Positions 7,217 through 12,741 of a stretch of 12,741 nt of DNA are shown here, one piece after another. The notes under the pieces are model-generated. The model saw nothing but the letters and a program-made list of their open reading frames with translations. It had not been told where the DNA came from and did no database searches. A program made the position numbers and the translations under genes. The stretch is taken from positions 1 to 12,741 of the forward strand of contig JADGJG010000769.1 of the NCBI GenBank assembly GCA_027596195.1, in the 5' to 3' direction. Position 1 is the first letter of the stretch. Each line of letters starts with the position of its first letter. The DNA comes from Podochytrium sp. JEL0797. Its lineage: Eukaryota > Chytridiomycota > Chytridiomycetes > Chytridiales > Chytriomycetaceae.

Positions 7217-8503
7217 ATGGCCGCCCAGCACACGCTCCTTGTGGTCCACGCCTTTTTCTCAGTTCGTCTATGCTGGGGATCTTATCAAACTCCTCTCCAC
7301 CTGCCACTACTTCTCGGACGCACGCGTCTTGGTCATTTCCAACGCCACTTTTTCACTCCCGGTCACAACGCCCATCGAAGAGATCCGAACCAGGCTCGAC
7401 GCAATCCTCCCAATTATCCGCATTTTGTCTATTAGGGCCGGTCCATATCACGCAAATATTCATTATTGCGAAATCCTCCGACTCTTCTCGCCGCTACTCA
7501 AATCGCTCGTCGCACAACAGCTGTTTGACGCATAGCTCATTGCTGGTTTCGCCAACCTCGAGAATCTCGTGATCTCCAGTATGGATGAGAGGATGGAACC
7601 ATCCGAAATTCAAAATCTCCATACTTTGGCGTGTTTGACGCACCTCACAACTCTTTTTCTTGTTTGAGGAAACTATGGCGATTTGGAATGGATCCGGAAG
7701 CTGCCGGCGCTACGTTCCGTGGAATTCACTGGAGGATTTAAAAATCTCAGGCCACTCTCCGCACTTCCAGTGTTGACCGAGCTGTGTTTGGATGCAGATT
7801 GTATATCTGGATCGCTCATCGACACCGCCTCGATAGCGGCACTCAAGCAGCTGCGGGACTTGCAGATCCGCAGCGAAATTCGAAACTTTGGTTTTCTGGT
7901 TGGAAGAGCTGGATCTGTTTTGTACGCGTCCTGTCTTTGAACGCGTTGCGCCACTCCTGCCACTCAAGCGGCTTTCGATTTCGCATCGCGACATTACTTC
8001 ATTACATCTATTACCCAACTTGGTCAACTTGCGTCGGCTCAACATCTCATGCACGGCCGTGACCTCCATCCAGCCTCTTGCAAAGTTGGTCAAACTGACG
8101 GAATTATTCTGCTGTTCCACTCCACTCTGTGACATTTCTGTGTTGTCCAATTTGACCAGTCTTCGTCGCATTGTTTTTTCAGGCACTCATGTGGCTGATA
8201 TCACCGTGTTTGCCAGCCTGCGGAACCTGACGTATCCAACCTCTCGCAAGTTTATTGGAGCTGAGGGGGATTGATATGGGAGATACTGCAGTACGCGACT
8301 TGGCGCCTCTTTCTCGGTTGGTCAATCTGAATCAGCTTAGTATTCCCGAACAAGGAATTCTCAGCTTTGCTCCCCTTCAGAATCTTGTTGCTTTGGAAAC
8401 TCTCAGTTGCGGAAGCGGCGCATTGGAATCGGGATATTTGAGTGGTCACAACAAGTTGGCGTGGGTGAATGGAGAGCCGGTGGAGGTTTTTGCAATAAAT
8501 TAA
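7217..8503 (+). pseudogene. Leucine-rich-repeat family member, multiply broken
   Basis: Pseudogene of the tandem LRR family seen again at 11160 and 12495. It begins with ATG at 7217 (MAAQHTLLVVH, matching AVKTLLVIH in the other copies). Coding potential then passes through three +1-type frame changes, near 7250, 7900-7940 and 8225-8245. Two in-frame stops, TAG 7533-7535 and TGA 7665-7667, interrupt the second segment. LRR-like text is clear throughout, for example DLIKLLSTCHYF (N-terminal segment), LPNLVNLRRLNIS, LSNLTSLRRIVFSGT, and LSRLVNLNQLSI near the end; TAA is at 8501-8503. At 7250 the copy is two bases shorter than the paralog. Introns cannot explain the stops, because the sequence between them still reads as LRR (NLENLVIS, LTHLTTLFL). 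Confidence 0.85.
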
Positions 8504-8833
8504 TACGCCAGAAGGGTGAATAGTAGTGCAGTTTATATTTGATTCCAAAATTTAAGAATCAGATTGCGCGAATTTCCCCTCCTGATTTGTAATAATTCCG
8601 CACATCTCTAATTTTCCTTTCATTGACATTTCAAACAAGTCCTTTAACTCGACAGACACTTGCAGTGTTTAGTAGATTTATGGCGCTTTTCGACATGGAT
8701 TTCCACTGTATTCCACTGCCTTCGAGATTCTGTTATCTCGCTCGAATTCATCCGGGTTTTTTTGCCGCGACTATATTTATATCTCGCCAAACAAAAAACC
8801 CGTTTACGACTTTCTCAGCTCTACCTCTCGTAT
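8504..8833. other. Intergenic between LRR pseudogene and pyruvate kinase promoter
   Basis: AT-rich stretch with no supported gene on either strand. An A/T-rich stretch near 8771-8783 (ACTATATTTATAT) looks TATA-like, but no gene start follows it closely. Confidence 0.5.
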
Positions 8834-8867
8834 AAACGCGTTTGAATTGGCGCGCCACGTTTTCGCG
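8834..8867 (+). promoter_or_regulatory. Cluster of G1/S-type palindromes upstream of pyruvate kinase
   Basis: Within 34 bp lie AAACGCGTTT (8834-8843, a perfect palindrome containing the MCB core ACGCGT), TGGCGCGCCA (8848-8857, a perfect palindrome of E2F type) and TTTTCGCG (8860-8867, complement CGCGAAAA, the SCB-type core). In fungi these motifs bind MBF/SBF, and E2F in other eukaryotes. They lie about 90-125 bp upstream of the TATA box of pyruvate kinase. Function is inferred from motif resemblance only. Confidence 0.5.
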
Positions 8868-8957
8868 TAACGATTGTGAAATGCGTGAGTCATTCGGCAA
8901 CTTTTCGCAAAAAATTCTGGTCGTTTTTTTTTTGACAACCTGGGCGACCGAGAAAGG

Positions 8958-8963
8958 TATAAA
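8958..8963 (+). promoter_or_regulatory. TATA box of pyruvate kinase
   Basis: TATAAA, followed about 25-35 bases later by a T/C-rich block (8985-8999) ending at CATCCAAC, a plausible transcription start zone. This is the arrangement expected of a strong fungal housekeeping promoter. Confidence 0.65.
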
Positions 8964-9008
8964 GCATGACGCCCGCCGCCAATCCCCCTTTTTTCTCATC
9001 CAACAATC

Positions 9009-9157
9009 GTACGTTCTCTCCTCTCATGCACCTTCGGCATTCGCAGCCACAGTCATTGGTTCTTGCCTTCGCAAGTTCAATATGGCTTGCCGATCTCCAC
9101 ATCTCTGCGGCTTCACTTATCAATCACGTTGTCTAACACACCTGCTTCTCCCCACAG
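9009..9157 (+). other. Probable 5'UTR intron of pyruvate kinase
   Basis: The donor GTACGT (9009) is identical to the donor of the last pyruvate kinase intron. There is a branch-like TCTAACAC near 9132-9139, and a pyrimidine-rich acceptor CTTCTCCCCACAG ends at 9157, 12 bases before the ATG at 9170. The 149-nt length is greater than that of the coding introns. An unspliced leader would contain an upstream ATG near 9027 and another near 9081, which splicing removes. Confidence 0.65.
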
Positions 9158-9169
9158 ACAACAACCAAA

Positions 9170-10836
9170 ATGGCCATCCAAAACAAATCCAAGATCTTCT
9201 GTACCATTGGTAAATACGCAGCATTTCGTCGATTGCAGATAGCGTTGTTTCTGACCCTTATCCGCAGGTCCCAAGACCCAGTCCGTCGAGATGCTCGCCA
9301 AGCTCTTCGATGCCGGTATGACCGTTGCCCGTTTGAACTTCTCCCACGGAACCCACGAGGTAAGCATCCGCAGTTCAGTTGTAGCGAATCCGCAACAACG
9401 TTTTTGCATATCGAGTCACAATGAGTTTCTGACCCTTCCACTTTCCCCTTCAACAGTACCACGCCGCCACCATCGTCAACATCCGCAAGATGATTGCCGA
9501 GTCCAACGGAGAGAAGACCCTCGCCATCATGCTCGACACCAAGGGACCCGAAATCCGTACCGGAAAACTTGTTGGAGGAACCGACAAGGCCTTGAAGATG
9601 GGACAGCTCTTCACCTTCCACTCTGACATCACCCGCATCGGTGACGAGACTGCCACCTACATGACCTACGACGAGCTCGTTGACACCGTCAAGGTTGGAG
9701 GAACCATCCTCGTCGACGACGGTCTCATTGGATGCACCGTTCTCGAGATCAACAAGGAGAAGAAAGAGGTTCTTGTCCGTGTCGAGAACAACGGTATGCT
9801 CGGAGAGAACAAGGGAATCAACTTGCCCGAGGTTTCCGTCCAGCTCCCCGCCATCACCGAGAAGGACGCTGGAGACCTCCGTTTCGGAGTCGAGCAGGGA
9901 GTTGACCTCATTGCCGCTTCCTTCATCCGCAAGGCTTCGGACGTCCACGAGATCCGCAAGATTGTCGGTGACAAGATCAAGATCATCTCCAAGATTGAGT
10001 CCCAGGAGGGTCTTGACAACTTTGACGAGATTCTCGTTGCTTCCGACGGTATCATGGCCGCCCGTGGAGACCTTGGAGTCGAGGTCCCCGTCGAGTGTGG
10101 TACGTTTCCTTTTGTTTTGATCGATTTGTTTTGATTCTGAATTCTAACGACAACACACCTTTTTTCCCCAACAGTCGCCAGATACCAGAAGATGATGATC
10201 ACCAAGTGTAACGCTGCCGGCAAACCCATCGTCACCGCCACCCAGATGCTCGAGTCCATGATCGTCAACCCCCGCCCCACCCGTGCCGAGGCCACCGATG
10301 TTGCCAACGCCATCCTCCAGGGATCCGACGCCGTCATGCTCTCCGGAGAGACTGCCAAGGGAGCTTTCCCCATCAACGCCGTCTCCACCATGTCTGCCAT
10401 CTGCAGAGAGGCCGAGATTGACTTGAACTACCCGGAGATCTACCGCACCATCCGTGCCAACACCGTCATTCCCCAGTCCGTGTCCTCTGCCGTCGCCTCC
10501 GCCGCCGTCAAGACCGCCAACAACTTGGAAGCCGCCATGATTGTCGTCTTGACCGAGTCTGGTGCCTCTGCCCAGGCCGTCTGCATGTGCCGCCCGATTG
10601 CCCCCATCATGGCCATCACCACCAACGCCCAGGTTGCCCGTCAGTGCCAGATCCTCCGTGGAGTGTACCCCAAGGTTGTTGCCTCCATGGCTGACACTGA
10701 GGAGGTTATTGCCGGAGCCATCGCCACCGGAATTGCCAGCGGTATGTGCAAGAAGGGAGACGCTATTGTCATCACTTCTGGAATCCTTGCCAACGTTAGC
10801 GGAAACACCAACGTCATGCGTGTCGTCCGTGCTTAA
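9170..10836 (+). CDS. pyk: Pyruvate kinase, bacterial PykF-like, four coding exons, 478 aa
   Basis: Pyruvate kinase converts phosphoenolpyruvate and ADP to pyruvate and ATP, the last step of glycolysis, in the cytosol. Exons are 9170-9209, 9268-9359, 9457-10099 and 10175-10836; introns of 58, 97 and 75 nt have phases 1, 0 and 1, giving a 1437-nt frame. Signatures in order: [25 protein letters not shown] (62-79 region), LVDDGLIG (B domain), the ISKIESQEG catalytic region with K223 and E225, [12 protein letters not shown] (D249 near the active site), ATQMLESMI with NPRPTRAE, and MLSGETAKG. The N-terminus has only about eight residues before the first strand, and the total length is near that of E. 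coli PykF, shorter than fungal or animal enzymes (~500 or more). LGENKG and FIRKASDV also read like PykF. Codons are strongly biased to GGA, GCC, ACC, CTC, AAG and GTC, unlike the neighbours, as in highly expressed genes. AATAAA follows at 10888. Confidence 0.96.
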
Positions 10837-10887
10837 ATTTCTATTAATTTTTGTGTGACTTCTCATTCCACAATGTGTGTATTTTTC

Positions 10888-10893
10888 AATAAA
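10888..10893 (+). terminator. Poly(A) signal AATAAA of pyruvate kinase
   Basis: AATAAA lies 52 nt after the TAA stop in a T-rich 3' flank (TGTGTGTATTTTTC just before it), as expected for a fungal 3'UTR. Confidence 0.8.
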
Positions 10894-11159
10894 CCTTACC
10901 TTCGCGTTTGAAATGTATCCTTTTTTCATTTGTTCGTCAAACTTTCCGTGTCAGCGGTTGTTTGTTTCTGCACTTGTCTTGCCTCTTTTTCGATTTCTGG
11001 CTGGTCTTGCGAGATCCACAAAACTGAAATGCTTGAACCTTCAATGCACGCAATCTTGTGGTCTCTTGGACCAACCGGCACGAAAAGTGTGATCGGATTG
11101 GGAGTTTTCCACGCGTTCGACTCTGCCAACTCCTGGCGGGTACAAAACAGTCAACAATC
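10894..11159. other. Intergenic between pyruvate kinase and second LRR gene
   Basis: No supported gene. The stretch presumably holds the promoter of the LRR gene starting at 11160; I see no clear TATA box. Confidence 0.4.
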
Positions 11160-12410
11160 ATGCTGTCAATCCAAACTCGGGCCACTCGCGTCACCAAGTC
11201 TTCTTCAACAGCTTTTTCTTCTTCTAGCCGCGCAGGCAAGCCTGGAGCAAACTCACACAATGCAGCGGTCAAAACGCTGCTGGTGATTCACCGCCTCCTG
11301 GCCGATTTCACACAGCCCACCGACCTTCTCCGCCTCTTCTCAACCTGCCAGTTTTTTACGCAACTTCGCTTCTTTGCAATCTCTCAATGCCGCTTCGTGG
11401 ATCTCTCTATACGAACCGATTTTGGTCGCATCTTGCCCCATTTTCGTCACGTTGAGCTTTACACGCACTTTTTGATAATTTACTGCAGATCTTGTCGCCA
11501 GAGCTCAAGACGCTGCGTTCTCATTACATGGTGGATATGAGCATCGCTTGTCGCTTCTCCGACCTCCAACATCTTGACATTTCCTCTCTCGGACCTCTCT
11601 CTACAATCAACAAAATGGGATCCCTTGGCAAGATGACAAGTCTTCTTTCTCTCCAATTTCGCTGCTCCGAACACGCTCACGAGGACTATCTCTTTGACGA
11701 GGGGGGGGGATTTGGAAATTCGTGAACGTCTTCCGGACTTCACGTTCCTTGCATCTTTGACGCGCCTCAAGATTCTTGATCTGTCGGGTACGGATTTTAA
11801 GGACGTCAGTCTGCTGTCTCGCATGACCTGCCTTGAAGACCTGAATCTGGACGGGTGCTTTGTGAACAAGCTCGACGGAATGTCAAACCCGAAACTGAAG
11901 CGGGTTTCCCTAAATGAAACGGGGGTTAGTTGGCTGCATCCGTTGGCGAATATGCCGCAACTGCAATATCTTTCAGTCTCCAAGTCGGCTGTCATGTCCC
12001 TTGAACCCTTGTCGGGTCTCACGAACCTTCGCGAACTTCACTGCGAGCTCGTGTCGGTCGACTTTTCCTTCTTGTCCAACCACAAGTATCTACACACGCT
12101 TGTGATGCCGTGGACTGTTCTTGACGACATTGGGTTTCTCGCGACACTCGAGAATTTGGAAGTGGTTGATGTTTCCAACACGAAAGTGAGCGATTTGACC
12201 CCTCTTGCCGGGTCAAAGAAGTTGAGGAGGTTGAATATTAGTGGAACGGATGTTTTGTGTTTGGATCCGGTCGGGGGGTTGGTTGGTGAAGAACTTACGG
12301 TGACGGAAGGTGTTTTCGAGAGCACGAGTTTTCGCGGGGACTTTCCGCGTGTCAAACTCGTGCCTTCTTGTACTGGGTATGATTTTCGTGATTTTAGAAT
12401 TGAGTTTTAA
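11160..12410 (+). CDS. Leucine-rich-repeat protein with F-box-like N-terminus; frame broken at two homopolymers
   Basis: This is the longest and best-preserved member of the LRR family. The N-terminus (11160 on) is Ser/Thr/Arg-rich (MLSIQTRATRVTKSSS), then AVKTLLVIHRLL and DLLRLFSTCQFF, spaced like a degenerate F-box. The rest is repeats of about 22 residues with L..L..L.LS.T.V..L.PL spacing, for example LTRLKILDLSGTDF, LPQLQYLSVS-like and LENLEVVDVSNTKVSDL, ending TAA 12408-12410. Reading it whole requires two frame changes: at T5 (11469-11473, net +2 or -1) and at G9 (11701-11709, net +1). Together they restore the starting frame. The first could instead be an intron 11451-11488, but 38 nt is shorter than any other intron here, and paralog 7217 reads through the matching segment. 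Homopolymer sequencing error or true pseudogenisation remain open. An LRR/F-box substrate-adaptor role is a guess. Confidence 0.7.
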
Positions 12411-12494
12411 TATATAATATTATTTGATGGATGTCTTCCTTCGGACGCGAAACATAACAAAGCGAAAACTCACAGTGCCCTGTGTCGTCAAAAC

Positions 12495-12741
12495 ATGGCG
12501 CCCATAACTCGAAGCAAAACCCGTGCATCCTTGCATCACTCCTTGCCCGCATCCGCCGAATCCATTACAACTCCTGATCCACAATCAAACGGAACCCACG
12601 CTGCTGTCAAAACACTCCTCGTCATACCCACTTCGCACGGCTCAAAGACCTTCTCAACCTCCTCTCAACCTGCCAATACCTCTCAACGGCTCGCTTGTTT
12701 GCTGTCTCGCAATGCCGCTTCTCTCCCGACCTGGACGAGGA
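12495..12741 (+). pseudogene. Third LRR family member, 5' part, frameshifted, runs off the edge
   Basis: ATG at 12495 (MAPITRSKTRASLHHS) is 84 bp after the previous copy's stop. The N-terminal region is Ser/Thr/Arg-rich and leads to THAAVKTLLVI, nearly identical to the second copy. Between that and DLLNLLSTCQYL (from 12647) the copy is 13 nt shorter than its paralog, so the two blocks are in different frames; the later frame continues to the window edge (FAVSQCRF). The ATG frame itself stays open to the edge but no longer encodes family sequence. It may be a pseudogene or carry a sequencing error; the LRR part is not visible. Confidence 0.65.

Noticed and set aside
9133..10929. Three long minus-strand open frames (about 244-271 codons) opposite pyruvate kinase
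   Set aside because: They are antisense shadows of the strongly codon-biased pyruvate kinase; their products are low-complexity (Asp/Gly/Val-rich or Ser/Thr-rich) and they cross its introns.
11451..11488. A 38-nt intron (GTTGAG...CTGCAG) in the second LRR gene
   Set aside because: It keeps the frame and has acceptable borders, but it is well below the 55-97 nt of the other introns, and the paralog at 7217 reads coding sequence (HYCEILRLFSP) through the same segment. A frameshift at T5 is preferred.
1..12741. CRISPR arrays, insertion sequences, transposase genes, viral genes, rRNA
   Set aside because: None seen; the repeats present are a microsatellite, an intronic 21-bp tandem, and locus-specific duplications.

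Overview
The window reads as nuclear DNA of a gene-dense, intron-containing fungus, probably an early-diverging (chytrid-like) lineage. The main evidence is a complete Slt2/MpkA-type cell-wall-integrity MAP kinase of the length and motif set found in fungi. Supporting it are short spliceosomal introns (55-97 nt in most genes) with GTATGT, GTACGT, GTAAGC or GTTGAG donors and CTAAC-like branch sites, AATAAA poly(A) signals close to stop codons, and intergenic gaps of only tens to a few hundred bases. The lineage call is inference; no rRNA or organelle marker is present.

Left third (1-3703). A C-rich, low-complexity edge lies inside an intron of a partial MAP kinase gene on the minus strand (exons between 808 and 171). 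A complete paralog follows head-to-tail upstream of it (2833-933, minus, seven exons, 422 aa). Its start codon is 20 bp from that of a divergently transcribed HAD-family hydrolase (2854-3703, plus, three exons, 239 aa), so the two genes must share a promoter region.

Middle (3704-7155). Degenerate repeats of about 200-280 bp lead into a two-exon gene for a 182-aa protein with 12 cysteines that I do not recognise (4597-5200). A deleted second copy (5643-5941) keeps the upstream region and the last 37 codons; the start codon and the middle of the gene are missing, apparently through a deletion between TGCA microhomologies. An M50B-like membrane metalloprotease gene with an HEFGH motif follows on the minus strand (7155-6274, three exons, 250 aa).

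Right half (7156-12741). Three members of a tandem leucine-rich-repeat family, with an F-box-like N-terminal segment, lie on the plus strand. The first (7217-8503) is a clear pseudogene. The second (11160-12410) is full length apart from two frame changes at homopolymers. The third (12495 to the edge) has a 13-nt deficit that breaks its frame. Between the first and second sits a complete pyruvate kinase (9170-10836, four coding exons, 478 aa) with strongly biased codons, a TATA box, a probable 5'UTR intron and an upstream cluster of G1/S-type palindromes. Its protein resembles bacterial PykF more than the longer fungal or animal enzymes.

The genes do not form one pathway. The recurring theme is local tandem duplication followed by decay: MAP kinases, the cysteine-rich gene and the LRR family.
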